Below are positions 33,984 to 48,115 of a DNA stretch of 64,000 nucleotides, piece by piece; the stretch's first letter is position 1; each line of letters opens with the position of its first letter. The stretch is from Aulostomus chinensis (taxonomy: Eukaryota > Chordata > Actinopteri > Syngnathiformes > Aulostomidae). The stretch is taken from NCBI GenBank assembly GCA_037954235.1, contig JBBMOA010000018.1, forward strand, positions 10,678,001 through 10,742,000, written 5' to 3'. A program made the position numbers and the translations under genes. Below the pieces are notes generated by a model. The model was not told the origin of the DNA. It did no database searches and was given only the letters and a program-made list of their open reading frames with translations.

Positions 33984-35317
33984 AAACCTTGTTAAGAGTC
34001 TGCACACGTTGAGGTTTCCAGTCTCTCACATCTGGGTTTAAAAGCATGGTTTTATCTAGGACCTGCATTGCACCAGCAGTTTGTCGTGACTGGAAGTGGG
34101 GAGGGGTCTGTGCGTGGATGTGCATGTGTTGGAGCTCAGGAGTAGTTTGGATAGTTGTGCACCCAGATTCTCCTGACAAAGTCGCAGGAGTCTAAATCTT
34201 GAAAATTTTGAAGGTTCAAATTCAATTCAGAATTCATTAAGAACAAGACTGATGCAGGGGTCCACAGCCACCTAAAACCTACAGAAAATAAAGAGTGAGA
34301 AAATAACAGCAAATATACAGTAGAATCACGAACAACAACGTGCTTTGAGGCCCATCAGGCGTTTGGTTAAGGCTGAATTAATGCAGTTTGCTGAGTCAGA
34401 TAACCGACTGGTGTATCTAATATATAAGATTTCCTCCTAGAGCTAAGCAGCTTGGCAGGTGGCCGCGTCGTAATATTCTTATAAATCACTGTGAGTCTGC
34501 CAGCTGGCTGACACCTCTTTTGGCCAGGAGAAAGTTCATGTGAGGGACCGAAAATGTAGAAGTGAAAGTATAAATTTTCAAATGATGTAAGGCGATTACA
34601 CACCGGGGTTTGTAAATGAGGTTTGTTTTAAAAGTTCTGTTTTTACACAAAAGCCTCAATCTATCCAAAAAAAAAAAAAAAAAAATCTGTTTAATGAGTT
34701 AAAAATACACTTGTATGGATTGATATCAATGTTGAAAACATGTTTTTTTACTTTAAAAATGCTACATTTTATACATATTTATTTGAGTGTGAATTTAATA
34801 CAATCAGACCATGTAGATGTAATAGAAATATGCTAATTAACACTCAATATATATAAAATAATATATTTTTAATACAACCAGACTGTGTAGATGAAGTGGA
34901 AATGCTAATCTTCTGCTTTTATTCTTCTTTCAAGGTTTCTCTAGCACTAACGCATCCAGCTGCAGGGCACATGGCTCTTTTCATCATATTATGTAAATGT
35001 AACACACTGATCTAATTGTGGTGGAGGTCTCTGTTTCTTCCCTCCCATGAAGGACATGTTGTTGTTTCTACACACAGGAGTCCTGCAGGGGATCCATTAG
35101 TGTTGTTTAATTATGAAGCCTCGGCTTGATATTTCATTTCGTTTACAACTGGAGGGACCACTGAGGATGCCCTCATCGGCAATGATGTCAAGTTACAGAA
35201 AATTAAAAGAACCCAGATAGATGAATATCAGTTGAAACTGTTTCAGTAGCGTCTCAGAACAAAGTTTTATGCTGCACATAGGAGCTGAGGAGTTTCTTCT
35301 AACAAGCCTATATTTGA

Positions 35318-35319
<2 letters not shown>

Positions 35320-35391
<72 letters not shown>

Positions 35392-35392
35392 T
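35320..35392. repeat. (CA)n-(TA)n compound microsatellite
   Basis: About 30 CA units followed by five TA units. Confidence 0.97.
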
Positions 35393-35559
35393 TCTCTATT
35401 CTCTATTCTTAAGGGGGCTGAAATATTTCTACAAACAGAATTTATTCAGCACCTATATGCATTGTAATTTAATATAATCATCCCATAGTGAATGACAGCA
35501 ATGAATCAGTGTATTTTGGCTTCTGTGGCTGAATGTCATTAACGCCCCCCCCCCCACCC

Positions 35560-35560
<1 letters not shown>

Positions 35561-35621
<61 letters not shown>
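35561..35621. repeat. (AC)n microsatellite
   Basis: About 30 AC units, preceded by an 11-base C run. Confidence 0.97.
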
Positions 35622-35622
<1 letters not shown>

Positions 35623-36549
35623 TTACGCACGCACACACGTCTGCCTGATTTCAAGCCAATTATCAACACCTCTGCTTTTGTCTGCTCGCCAATGGCTTAC
35701 AGTACAGAGTAGCGGCCATGAAAACGGATGTACACGAGTTGCTCTTCAAAATAAAAGTCTTGTTTACCCTTCTTTTTGGTTGAAGCCCAAATTGTGCAGC
35801 CAGGATAAAAAGCAAATTAAATAGACTTCACAAGAATATAAATCCACAAAAATATAAATACATTAAAGACTTGTCAACATTTTATGTACTGACGCTCCCT
35901 CAGGTCGAGTTGATAGAATTACAGATTAAAGTTTGTGGAGCATCACTTCATTCTTCCATACAGCTGTGGTGTGCTTGCAGACATTCACAGGGACAGGAAC
36001 ATTCTCTTAGATGGATTATTTTTGAAAGATAATATTTGCATCTGCAGCAATTTTCTGCTAGCTTCTCTGTCCGCTGATCTGTGACACTGGTGGCACCACA
36101 TCAGAGAGAACGCCTGCATTGCTATCCAGGCTTTTAATCAGTTGTTAAACAAATTTCTGCACTTAATCTGAGATTAATAACTTCTCTTAGCATACAGAGC
36201 TTATATTTTATAATAATTACAATGAAAATAATAAGAAAAACAAAAGTGTTAGTGGTTTTGTTCAGTGAGCCCCCAGCTTTTTGCACCATATCTTATGTGA
36301 TCTTCAGGATATTGCAGATTCTATTTTTGTTGAAAATTAGATCTGGGGAATCCGGTGAGTTTTACTTCAGCATGAATAGCAAAAAATAAAAAAATAAAAA
36401 TACTGTGAATGGTTGCCATTCATTTTTCTCAATCCTGAAATGTGCGACACGCACACCCCACACACAGACTTTTATTTTGAAATACAAGAGTGGAAATGAT
36501 GACGTTACTCTGGCATGCTTCACACTCAATGAAACACAACACACACACT

Positions 36550-37340
36550 AGCTTTATCGCTGCTTGACGGTTGTCACCGCACAGAAGATGGTGGCGTCTG
36601 CGCCCGGGTAGTGCACACACGTTTCCCGCAGGTGTTGGCGCTGGAAGGACGCGCAGGAGGTGGTCATACAGCGGAGGGGAAACAATGGACAACAGCAACT
36701 GTAGACGATGCAGGGAAGTGAAAGGCTGGACGATGCCGATGCCTTAGTCTGTTAAATGCTCCTCGGATAATGAAATAATTATTTGGCGCTATAAAGATAT
36801 TCTCTAATGCACATCATGCAGTTTATTTAAAGTGGCTGGATGAAGTCGGCGTTCCGGTCGGACCCGCGGGACTGTGGTGTCGGAAGCGTGGAGGAAGGTG
36901 GAGACCTTTTAATTTACCCGAGTCTCGTCGGGGATTCTTCCATTCAGCTGTGGGACCAAACGGCCGAGGGCAAACTTTATTTCAGGGAAAAAAGAGAACT
37001 GGGCGACACTTCATTTAGTCTCTTCAAAGATGCATTTTTTTTCCTCAGCCGATACAACATCCAGGAACCCGCTACACTGACAAAATATCTGGACAATCTG
37101 TACGCTTTGGAGTGCGCACCGTGAGATGAATTAGCGAGATTTGGCGTGTCTGACAGGATGGAGCACAGCCTCGCAGGGGAGCATGTTCACTCACCGGCCA
37201 TCTGAGCTCTTGCAGTAAGATCTAACAGTTTATTTCTGCTGACTGCGGTTCATGCATTTGTCGTCTGATGACCTTAAGATCCCCTCCGCGTCTGAGGTTA
37301 GACTCCGGACTGAGAAACCAGGAAAAGAACCAGGTCCAGA
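36550..37340 (+). promoter_or_regulatory. adcy9: Putative adcy9 promoter and first-exon region
   Basis: The stretch is visibly richer in CpG than its surroundings (GTCGGACCCGCGGGACTG, AAACGGCCGAGGGC) and has no TATA box. AAGATGGTGGC at 36585 is a near match to the YY1 element. The position, 0.8-1.6 kb before the adcy9 start codon, fits a CpG-type promoter. The exact start site cannot be read from sequence. Confidence 0.5.
36840..37124 (+). CDS. Upstream ORF candidate, 94 codons
   Basis: An uninterrupted ORF in the putative adcy9 leader, MKSAFRSDPRDCGVG to LYALECAP. I do not recognise it. A GTGAGA donor-like site overlaps its stop codon. If spliced to the candidate acceptor at 38149, the frame would run past the adcy9 ATG out of frame, so it is not an N-terminal extension of adcy9. 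It may be a regulatory uORF or chance. Confidence 0.2.
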   Translation: MKSAFRSDPRDCGVGSVEEGGDLLIYPSLVGDSSIQLWDQTAEGKLYFREKRELGDTSFSLFKDAFFFLSRYNIQEPATLTKYLDNLYALECAP

Positions 37341-38181
37341 CCACAGGAATAGTCCGGATTTGGCCCAGGAGCAATAATCACGATGGGATAAAAGAAATCA
37401 GTCTGCGCCTCAAAGTTCGAAGCTGTTCATTGCGTCACGGCAAAAATCCGTGATCAAATCCATCGACCAGAACTTTTTAGACAGCATTAAAGCTGAATAA
37501 GCTGTGGAGAAGAATTTTGGAGGAAGTTTGACTCTGTTTTTTAAGTGGTAAAGTTCAGAATTTATTACTGTCTGCTTGTAAAAAAACAACAACAAAACCC
37601 CATAAGGATACAAGAGAAGGGACATACACAAGTACTGCAAGACTGAAAACACCTCACGGCCTCCTTTAACTGGATTTTATATAGTTATGGTTCTGGTGTC
37701 CTCTCTCAGATCGACACCTCTAGTCTGCTGAAGGTCTCTTTCTCAACTTTTCCTTTGACAGATTTCATTTTGGAATTCTCATAGTTTTCCCAAATTTTTT
37801 TCCAATGAGTGTAACAGTGTGTTGGCAGCAGAGTGGACGGCAACCGAGCAGGCACAGAGTGAACCACGCAGTGTGTCAAAACAGACAGGATCATGGAGGA
37901 ATGCAGGGATTGACGTCAAGTGGGGCACCGGTGAACTACTCAGAATCTTTGGAAGGTCTGCTGGTATTTGTACAGTCACTACGCTGCTAACTGAGTGGAA
38001 TGTATACACTGAAGGATCTCATTTTTGCTCTGCCTTTTCATTTTTAGGACTTCTAACAGGCATTCCTCTGGTTCTTATACTGTGGCTTCATCCTCTGCCT
38101 TAAATCTAGATTTTTTTTTTTTTTTAATAATTGTCCCCACGTTGTTTAGTCCTTTGATTTGGAAAGATCAAAAACACCAAC
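37125..38181 (+). other. adcy9: adcy9 leader or leader intron
   Basis: No recognisable protein. A pyrimidine tract (T run at 38111-38125) followed by GTTTAG at 38144-38149 is a credible acceptor 32 bp before the ATG, so much of this stretch may be an intron in the 5' UTR. Confidence 0.5.
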
Positions 38182-40003
38182 ATGGCATCCCCCCAACATC
38201 AACAACTTCTTCCCCACAACACAGAAGTCAGCTGTGACTCAAGTGGAGATGGGGGCGTCTCAGTGAGGATTGGCAGCGGTGTCAAACACAAACACGGAGG
38301 CGGCCCGCTCGGTTCAATCGGAGGAGGATTCATTGGGGGATCCAAGCACTGCAAGTACAGCATCTCCTCCAGCTGTAGCTCCGGAGAGTCCGGAGTGAAG
38401 AGGCTGGTTGTCAAGGGCTTTCGCACGCAGAGGAGAATGCCTCAGCTTTTTGAGAGGTCAGCAGGTCATTTCTGGGACCCGAAGTTTGACTCTTCCATCC
38501 TGGAGGAGGCCTGTAGGGAACGGTGTTTCCCTCAAACGCAGCGGCGGTTCCGCTATGTGCTCTTCTACCTGGCTTCCGCTGGCCTCCTCTGGGGATTGTA
38601 CTTTGCTGCCAACCCTTCCCGTTGCAACAGGACAGCTTTTCTAATCCCCACAGCATCCTTTCTCATTTTCTGCCTTCTTCTTTTCCTCTTAACTTTTACC
38701 AAACTCTACTCCCGCTGCTACAACCAAGCATCTTTACTCCTCATTGTTGTCACCTTTATTCTGACCCTGGCCCCCCAAATCCAGACATCGGGCTTCAGAG
38801 ACCCGGAATCCCCGGCACCTACCACACCTACGTTGGATATGGAAGAGTTCAGTGGCATGGAGCCAACATACAACCTGTCCTATGACAAGTTTGTTGGAGG
38901 TAGCACCTGGTCTCCTTGTCTCTCCCCTGTTGGCACCTTCTCACTCTGTATTGAGGTTCTTCTTCTCCTGTACAGCGTTCTTCATGTTCGTCTCTATGCC
39001 TCTGTCCTCCTTGGGTTTCTCTACTCGGTCTTTTTTGAGAGTTTAGCCTGGTTGCACCTGACCCAATCAGGGGATGATTTGAGTTTATCCCCTGACACAG
39101 ACTGGAATGCCCTTAGCTGGTTGGCCCCAGCGAAAGCCCTGCTCCACCTCTGTGCACACGCCATCGGCATCCACCTGTTCATTATGTCAGAGGTGCGGTC
39201 ACGCAGCACTTTCCTTAAAGTGGGACAAGCGATCATGCATGGCAAAGATCTGGAGGTGGAGAAGGCCTTAAAGGAACGTATGATCCACTCTGTCATGCCC
39301 AGAATTGTGGCTGACGAACTGATGAAGCAGGGTGACGAGGAGATAGGTGATCACTCTGTTAAGCGATACTCCACAAGTGGTGCGGCAGCTGCCATCGCCA
39401 GCCCTAAGAACAATAAACGCAAGAAAACCTCCATCCCTCGAGGCCAGATCATCTTCAGACCCTTCAACATGAAACGGATGGAGCCCGTTAGTATCCTCTT
39501 TGCGGATATTGTAGGCTTTACTAAAATGTCTGCCAACAAATCGGCTCATGCCCTCGTGGGACTTCTCAATGACTTGTTTGGACGTTTTGATCAACTGTGC
39601 GAATTGACTGGTTGTGAAAAGATCAGCACTCTGGGCGACTGTTACTACTGTGTGGCTGGCTGTCCCGAACCCAGGCCGGATCACGCTTACTGTTGTGTTG
39701 AAATGGGTTTGGGCATGATCCAAGCTATTGAACAGTTCTGCCAGGAGAAGAGGGAGATGGTCAACATGAGGGTGGGTGTCCACACCGGTACTGTACTGTG
39801 CGGTATACTCGGTATGAAGCGATTCAAGTTTGACGTGTGGTCAAACGACGTCAACCTAGCCAACCTAATGGAGCAACTGGGTGTGGCTGGGAAGGTCCAT
39901 CTATCACAAGCCACTGCCAACTTTCTAGATGATCGCTACCAGCATGAAGACGGGCAGGTCATTGAGAGAATAGGCCAGAGTGTTGTGGCAGACCAGCTCA
40001 AAG
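38182..40003 (+). CDS. adcy9: adcy9 first coding exon (N-terminus, six TM helices, C1a)
   Basis: An 1822-nt exon, residues 1-607 plus one base. It holds a Ser/Gly-rich N-terminus with HCKYSISSSCSSGESG, helices near 123-143, 151-173, 182-199, 252-270, 271-291 and 315-335, then ATP-site motifs VSILFADIVGFTKMSANKSA, STLGDCYYCVAG, VGVHTGTVLCGILGM and FDVWSNDVNLANLMEQLG. NLS at 231 may be glycosylated. Donor is AAG|gtaggt. An in-frame read-through past the donor stops 12 codons later. Confidence 0.98.
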
Positions 40004-43000
40004 GTAGGTTCTCTGTGGACATGAGGCATAAAAGAGTGTGACTAATAGAGTTGTAGTAAGCTGAGTTAATGCTGCAGCTTTTTCCAGTGTTAGTTCTCCA
40101 CATAAGCTCAGTTCATCTTCGTCTCACAGCCAGTCTTTCCTGGTTTTATTTCTAACAATGTAGTTCCAAGGTCACAAATAGGCTGCAACAGTGAAAACTG
40201 TGGCTGCAGTTTTTCATCCACGAGTATCTGCAAACTGCAGTTTTTTTATGTGCTCGAGTACATGTAGGATGGTGCTTCCCTGCCATCCCTGGAGGCATTT
40301 GTATTCGTATCAATCAAAGTGGATGCAAGTCCAGGTACAGATGAGCCTCGGTGTTGCTTTTCTTATGAGTGTGTATTACGGACAGACGCCATATTTGTTG
40401 CCATCTCCCCTCCCACCCTTTGTTCCCTTGTTAAATTACATTGCCTTCCAGACGTCCTCAATGTGTCTTCTAATCTCACCCGGAACATCAGGGATTGCTT
40501 TACAAATTAATGCAACAGTCACCTTCTCTTCCAGAGATGGGCTTGCAGTTTTATCGTCACCTCTCAATCTTGTCCTTTCTCTGTCTTGCCTCGAAACTGC
40601 TTGATAGCAGCATTGATTTCATACATTTATGCAAATTTCCCGATGTAGCCAAATGTGTGCTGATTGCTGTTTTCATCATGTAAAGCTTGCAGAGCCGTTA
40701 TAACGTAAGTGAAGTGGCTAAGACGTTGCAAATGCTGTTAAAATGCGCATTTTAACTTCATTTCTGGATGTTTGTCCGCATGTCTGAGTTCTGTTGAGGG
40801 CATCCTCGGCTCGGGTGATCCTTGATTATCAAATGGTAACCAGAGCAGTTGAGCAATTCAATGTGTGTGAATGAATTTTCAGTTTGGCACGGATGGCAGT
40901 GACAAGTAATGCAAACTAGTCAGAGAGAAAGTGCCTCAGGCATAGCAGCAGCAGCCCTGCGAGTGATTTGTGGGCCTGTGTTTTCCCCTCATCTCTTAGA
41001 TTAATGAATGACAACCACTCCTGCACTTGCTTTTTTTTTTTCCATTCCAAGAATGAAAGTGTTACCCATCATGTTACCACCCTCCCCCTCCTCCTCCCCG
41101 ACTCCTTTCTTGCCTCCATCATGTATTCAGTTCCCTTCCTAAGATTTATCCTCTCCCTGTAGATTTCCTGTGCCGTTGACAGAGCTGGCTGTCAGGAGAG
41201 AGTTGTTCTCTTGTGCTGTAAAGATCCCTGCACTGTCTTGCTCCGTCGGTGTAAATCACTCGGGTAACATTGCAGCTAGGATTGGATATTGGTCCCTGTG
41301 TCCTGGCCCAGAAGTAAATTGCTCTGACCTAGACACTGATCGCTGTGCGGTTGTCTCCTTTTTATTTTTGATATCCTTTCTGCGTGAGATGTTTCACTTT
41401 GTCACAAATAGAGTTCAGGTTGGGGTTTTTGGTTTTTTTTTGGTCTCATCCTCCAGGTTGCTCTCCTTTTTATCTCTTACAGCTGTAATTAGAAGCTATT
41501 TGTGGCTCCCTGTGGTAGATGCAGCCACAGTAGCAGCATCCTGCAGGCTCTACAACACTGACATGTAGTTTTTGACAGAAAACTAAATGTGGCTCACTCT
41601 GTAATCCATCAGGTAATAACAGCCTGATATGACAGTTGGCTTGTGAGCTCTAGCTAATATTTTGTAATCAATCTGACGGTCTCCACCAAGACAGGATGTA
41701 CGGACAGGTTTAGGGAGTAAGGATATAAAGCTATAGCATTAGAACCTTTTATGAGGATTATAATTTTGATGTGTATCATTTTGGAGCTTGTAATTTGTGG
41801 TCTGTTGAACTTTACTGGGTTTTATTGATAGAAATATTTCTTACGTCCCCATTGATATGATTTTTAAGGTGAAAATAAAATCGAGACAGTATCGGCACTA
41901 AAAAATTACAGCCTTCAAAATAACAGTTAGAATATGAACATTGCAAAGAACAGTGTGAAAAATAGCCCATCAATGAGGGAAGCATTTAAAATGGGCAGGA
42001 AATGCAGGAATGTAGCAAATGTTTACTTGATTTGGCATTTGTCCTTGATAAATCAGTTATTGTGTTGATTGTTTAGTCATTTACTGCAGCAGTTATGTCA
42101 CTGCTTCCTTTATTCCACTTTAACTGAAGGATATTCTGACATGATCCAGCGCGTATCACACCAAAAGGCTGTCTCTGGCCATCCGTATGGGATGGGTTAC
42201 ATAGGAGGCCAGAGCTCACTGTGCTGTCCCTTACTAGAAATGGGGGCTATATTTGACTCAGTTTCCCTGGAAAGTAAATGTACACGTCCTTTTTTGTGCT
42301 CAATGTAGAATGATAGGACCTGATAAAAGATGATTTCTTTTCGAGGAGACTTGCTGTATGGACTCATTATCTTCCTGAGTTCGGTCCTTGAAAGCTGCCT
42401 TTTGTTTCCGCAGTTGAAGTGTTTGTGTGCAGACTTTATCTTGTGGATCAAAGGAGCCTTCATCTGTAAGACTGATACAGTGATACAGATGAACAAGAGC
42501 CCCATTTTTGAATGTCCAGAATGCTTCAATGGCTTTTTAGAAATCTCTTTTTGTTTTTTTTATTGTTTTTTTTTTTTTATAGAATCTTTCAGTTTGGTGT
42601 TTATCACGCTTGTCTTCCCCTGCTGTTAATCCTCCAGGCTGTTGCTGTAACTCTAATTTCATGAATAGAAAATGAGAGGAAAAGTAGCCCAAATGAACAC
42701 TAGTAGCTCCGCTTTGATGATGCGGACATCGCTTTCATTAATTTGAGTTTCTGACAGCTGCTTTGTATGATATGTACAGGGTGCTCCGTCGCCTCAAGGT
42801 GAGGCATGTTCAGTTTGAAATTGTGAGCGTGACCTTTTCTGACTCAACATTGGTGTGAAGCTTTGCTGGGCGCCCAGTCTATCCCCTCCCGACCTGCTCT
42901 CCCCTCGTTTGCCTTATGGGAGATTTCTAATTAAGCAAGACTGGGTAATCTCCTCAGCTAAAGTGATTAATGTTAGTAATACTCCATCATCTCATCTCTC

Positions 43001-46000
43001 TACACTGGCCTGCTGTTATCCTGACCCTGAACATATCAACCGCCTGTCAGCCGGCCGTTTTATTCCCAGCAAATGATATTGATTGCCAATAATGAGGCTG
43101 TCACGCTCGTGTTTATTTACGATGAGGCAGAGAGGTTTTCATGTCATGTGGGTATCAAAGAGAATCTAACAATGCCAAGGGTTGCGCTTGCGATACGACA
43201 GAAGATCATTTGTATTCTGGTCCACAATATTAATTTGTCCCAATTCTTTGTCCACCTTTAAGCCTTCAGGATCGATTAGCTACATTAGGATTGATTTGAG
43301 CACAGAACAAAACTTGGCTGCAGATAGTTCTGGTGATGAATGTTCTGTGTCCTTATTACTTTATGCTCTGCAGAAGGTGTTAGTTATTGGGAGACACATT
43401 TATTCTTTTTGGACACAAACACACACAGACACAGACACACACACACACACACAGACATATACACACACGCATGCTTCTACCACTCAATGCCACTCCAGAG
43501 GGATGTCCTGTCACTTTTGAAAGTGTGCGGTATTTGCCTGAGGCCCATCAGAGACCTACTTATAATTGCTGCTACCTGCGACCTTGACGACGCTAAATGA
43601 GGCTGGTTTCGAGGTCATGTTTTAAGAAGCAGCAGGAGAATTGAAGGCAAGAGAGAATTAATGAGTGAAAGTAGATGAAGTGTGGCTGCTGTGCTGCTCT
43701 GGCGGCTAACCACCGCTACACCCAGGTGCCATGTGACAGAACCCTAGCACCGAGCCCCAGTGCAGAAAGGGAGGCTGGTGCTAGATATCACACCCTTAAA
43801 GCAATCTACACCCAAATTTCACCCTTCAAATACTCACAAATAGCAATCTTGAGCTATGGGGGATATTTATTCTCTCCTGTGTTACCTCTTTGTGACTCCA
43901 GAATGCAGAAGTATAAATTTAGCTTGAAGCCAATTGCAACATATGGCCAACAACAGCTACAGCAACAAAACAACAGCAAAACTGCCCACAAATGTCGGTT
44001 TACAAACTCTCTATAGCATCATCCGGTTTAATCCACGTCGTCTTTATCCAACTGTACACTTAATAATCCTCAAACAAACTATAACCCTTCCGGTTCATAG
44101 CTTGTTTACACAACCAGCTGGTACATTCAGGTGAGCACAATCACTTGCACACGTGTGAGATAGCGCCGAACAGGAATTGTTATGTCGTATAACGTGTTAT
44201 GTGCATAATTCAAAGTGCTTGTGGATTACAGAGCATACAGCAGAATAAAGACACAGATAATACTGGACAGTGAGTTGGTAATCAGATGTTTATTGGCGGG
44301 CGGCACGGTGGTGCAGTGGTCAGCACTGTCGCCTCACAGCAAGAAGGTTCCTGGTTTGAGTCCCGGCTCCATCACAGGATCTTTCTGTGTGAGTCTCCAT
44401 GTTCTCCCTGTTCCTGTGTGGGTTCTCTGTGATACTCCAGCTTCCTCCCACAGTCCAAAGACATCAAGAGGGGACGAGGCTGATTGATACTCTAAATTGA
44501 CCGTAGGTGTGACTGTGAGTGTGAATGGTTGTCTGTCTCTATGTGTTGGCCCTGAGATGGACTGGCGACTCATCTAGAGTGTACCTGGGATGGGCTCCAG
44601 CCCCCCCCCCCCCCCCGGGACCTTAACAAGATAAGCAGTAGAAAATGGATGGATGGACGTTTCTTGGCTGTTTAGCTGTTGTTTTGTTTTGTTGTTGGAG
44701 CTGTTGTTAGTGGTCAGATGCTGAACTTTCTGCATGTAGTAATACAGCATTGGAAAAATGTGAGCTCAGGACACTTTGTTGCGAGGACTTGAAAATGCTA
44801 TAAACATTTTAGCGTGTGCTGATATTATGTGACAAAAATTTTGTCTTTTTCTTTTGTCCCTCCCAGACGCCATCAATCACATACCTGAAATAATTTCCTT
44901 TTATACCCTTGAGTCAAAATCAGTATGCACACACAGCATTCCTGACAGTAGAAAGATGGGGGGTCAGTTGTGAAGTGGAGTTGAGTGGCTTACTGCTTGG
45001 ATGGGATAAGGAGGGGCATTACAGAGCTTGAGTTGAGGTTAGGCTGTGGTGGCAGCTGTTGGGATGGTTTACAAAACCAACCGTAAATAGATCCAGGGAT
45101 TACTATTACACAGCATAGTCGTGGCCCTTTCATCTGAAGTCTGAGAGGGGGATGTGATTGCTCAGACGCTGCCAGGGGAAGGTAACAGCCAGGGGGACTC
45201 TCAGCTGCTATATTGTATTGCAGTGACCGAGCCCTGCCTGGAACACCTTGGCTCTGCATGGTAGATTACAACTCCGCTGAGAGAGTAATGGCGTAATACA
45301 TCACACTGCATTGTTCAGTACTGCCCTGCACTGCGTATTATAGTCCATCCTAGCATGGCGTTGTAGCCTGCACCAACCTAATATCACCATTTGTCATCTT
45401 TGGTCTTATCAGACCGAGCATGTATGCACAGCTTCAGGATACCTTGTCATGCTCTGTACTCATGGAGCCGTTGCGGAAGGTTGTTGAAGGTCTACATTGT
45501 GGCGATTAGCAGGATTTCACAGTCGCAGTCGTTTAGGTTATCTGCTGTCGCACCGTTACTCAGCAGGACTGGACTACCTGTACTCATTCGGGAGGCCTGT
45601 GCGGCAAGGGTATTACTCACTGCTTCAGCCCAGCAAGCAATAAAGGATTTCTTCTCGGGGGGTGTAATGAGTTTTAGGATTAAGAGTAGAAAAGCAGGGA
45701 GCGTATTATTTCAAAAAGCTATGAATAATCGCACCTGCATGGTCCAGTTAACTTTCTATTGCTTTGGAGATTTGGAACATCCATGCAGACCTGGCAGTTA
45801 CTGTGAAGCCTGCCATGTTCTACTGTGACAGAGAGGAACCAGGGTGGACATTTCCGCTATGATGAAGAGCAACACGTGACATGATGTAGCATGTGGAACA
45901 GACACAACATTGTAACATGGTGCAAAACATGCAACATGCTGAACGTGTGATGTTGGCTTTCCTAGCGGTTGGAGGATGACGTTACTCTCTTTGGCTGATT

Positions 46001-48072
46001 CTTAATAATTATTTACAAATCTTTGCATCGATGAGGACTAAATAATTTTGAAAAAAAATATGTCGTAGCAATTCTTTTTGAGTGATATTGCAATTGCAGA
46101 ATAATGTACTGCGTTAGAGTGAAATAATCATGGTTTGTGTCATGACTCACATTTTAATCAGTGAAATGTTTCCAGTGCAATTTTTTTATTTATTTAACCA
46201 TTCATTTTTTGCAGGGCTCATACTAAATAAGAACGTTTTTTTTCATATCTCTGAAGTACTGCAGTTCTTTGTTACGAATAGTATTTCGACACGCATTTTG
46301 CCTTTAATAGCCAATAATGCACTTCCTTCATGTGATTTTGGCCATTTTTTAAATTTCGATCAAATTACAACATATTGGTTGTTCCTTGTCAATTCCTCAC
46401 ATCTTGATATTTTGACTAGGTGTCATCATAGTAATATTGTAGTAATGATATGATCTAGATATTTAAAATGCAAATTAAGCAGTAAAATGCTGCAGTTTTC
46501 CTTCTTTACATTCCTTAGGGGTGAAATGAAAAATGAACACCTAATCCCGGTGTCTATTGCAACCATTTTATAGCGAGCTTTCTTTTTCTTTTTCCTTGTA
46601 CAGAAAAGAGAGAAACTCGCGATAGTTGGAACATTTTAATTGTATCAGTACAGATTGGGAAGTGGTTGCGTTAAAATAGCAGGCTAAGCTTGTTTTAAGT
46701 AAACTAGCGACGAAGCTAAAAACCGTCTTCATCCATCTATATTTTCTTGACAATACTGATGTCAGCCAACAAACTCATTCCATCTTGTTCACCTCAACAG
46801 GAGAGTAATGCACTCTGTCTTCACATTTCAGCTACTCTGTTAGCTGCCATTAAACCAGTGGAGTAATGCATGTTTGCTAATGTAGTGCAGCCAAGCAACG
46901 GTCTGTTGTGCGGAGGTGGTCATGTGCTAGAAACTGTTTTGTATTTTTTTAGTGATGGAGAGGGTGTATTATCTGAGTTGCGTGATCTATTTGGTTTCCT
47001 ACTTCCAAATAAAGTGTAAACCAAGTCCACAAAGAGAGAGCTCTCCTTGTATTTGCATTTTGCAATATTATTCGGGCTGAATCTTCATCTTGAATGCTGG
47101 AGGTAAATGTAATTACCACTAGCATCAGAAACATCTCACTATCTGGAGATGTTACACAGATACTGTAATATCAGTGCATCTTCATATGCCAACACAGCCA
47201 CTGTGGTAAAGGAATCTTCTTGTTGCAGTCTCTTAACTTAACGCTGCGTGTTATCACATATCTGAGGGCCGAAACGAATGAAAACCACGCAGAGGTGTAG
47301 AAAAGGGGAAAGGAGTTCTATAAAGAGAAAAGTCATAAATCCTGTCTGCGTTTTGTAACAAAAGATTCTCCTGTGAAGTTCGTCTGGTTCAGGGTTCACA
47401 TGCATGGCACCAGCATCAGCCTGGGGGTGGACATTTCCCATCTGCACCAACACACCCCATTCTCCGTACCCTGGTTTTACCCAGGCTAATTGCCGTGGCA
47501 ACAGGCTAATAAAAGGGACTCTTGGAAAATATTTCTTACATGGGAGGAAGAGCTACATTCTCCTGAAGGTCTTGCTTTCATTACATGGTAAAAGTCAAAT
47601 GAAGGTCTTTTTTTGTACACATGAATAGGCTGATTTGAATGCTCTGTAACTGCATCTTCATTGTGTAAGCAGATACAAATTGAAAATGTTAAACAATGAA
47701 ACGGATAAATGTGCGTCGCTCCTGCTGTTGCTACCTCACTGTATTTTTAATTCTTCGGTCTCTTCTTCCCAACCGTGAGTTGAGCAATGGCGCTACGCTA
47801 CCTGACAATGGTAACTATGGTCCGATGATAAATGGCTATCATGACTCATTGATGCATCCTTTTACCGTTTGTAACCAAGGGTACAGAAAATGCTGGTGCA
47901 CACTTGTCTTTAGTGATATTGAGGGATGGAAGCCAATCATTGAGGTGACGCACAATACCACTCGTCTACAATCACACACACTCTTCTGCTTTCTGCACTT
48001 AGATGCTAACACCCACACATGCAGCCACACCCTCCCGATGTTTGTGGCTGAGGTGACTCGTTAGTGTGCACA

Positions 48073-48115
<43 letters not shown>

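Larger units (their letters stand above)
31991..36540. other. Spacer between srl and adcy9
   Basis: No gene was recognised. It holds a (CT)n array, two long (AC)n arrays and a fragment of a dispersed fish repeat near 33140. Other ORFs are short and unconvincing. Confidence 0.6.

Noticed and set aside
36840..38182. N-terminal extension of adcy9 from the upstream ORF
   Set aside because: Joining the candidate donor and acceptor puts the ORF out of frame with the adcy9 ATG, and MASPQHQQLL is already the family's N-terminus.
39268..39783. 171-codon minus-strand ORF
   Set aside because: It is the antisense shadow of the highly conserved adcy9 catalytic exon.
41170..41568. 132-codon ORF in the adcy9 intron
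   Set aside because: Unrecognised and without coding signals; it ends within ordinary intron sequence.
45391..45828. 145-codon ORF in the adcy9 intron
   Set aside because: No domain, repeat or splice signal supports it; it is plausible by chance in 20 kb.
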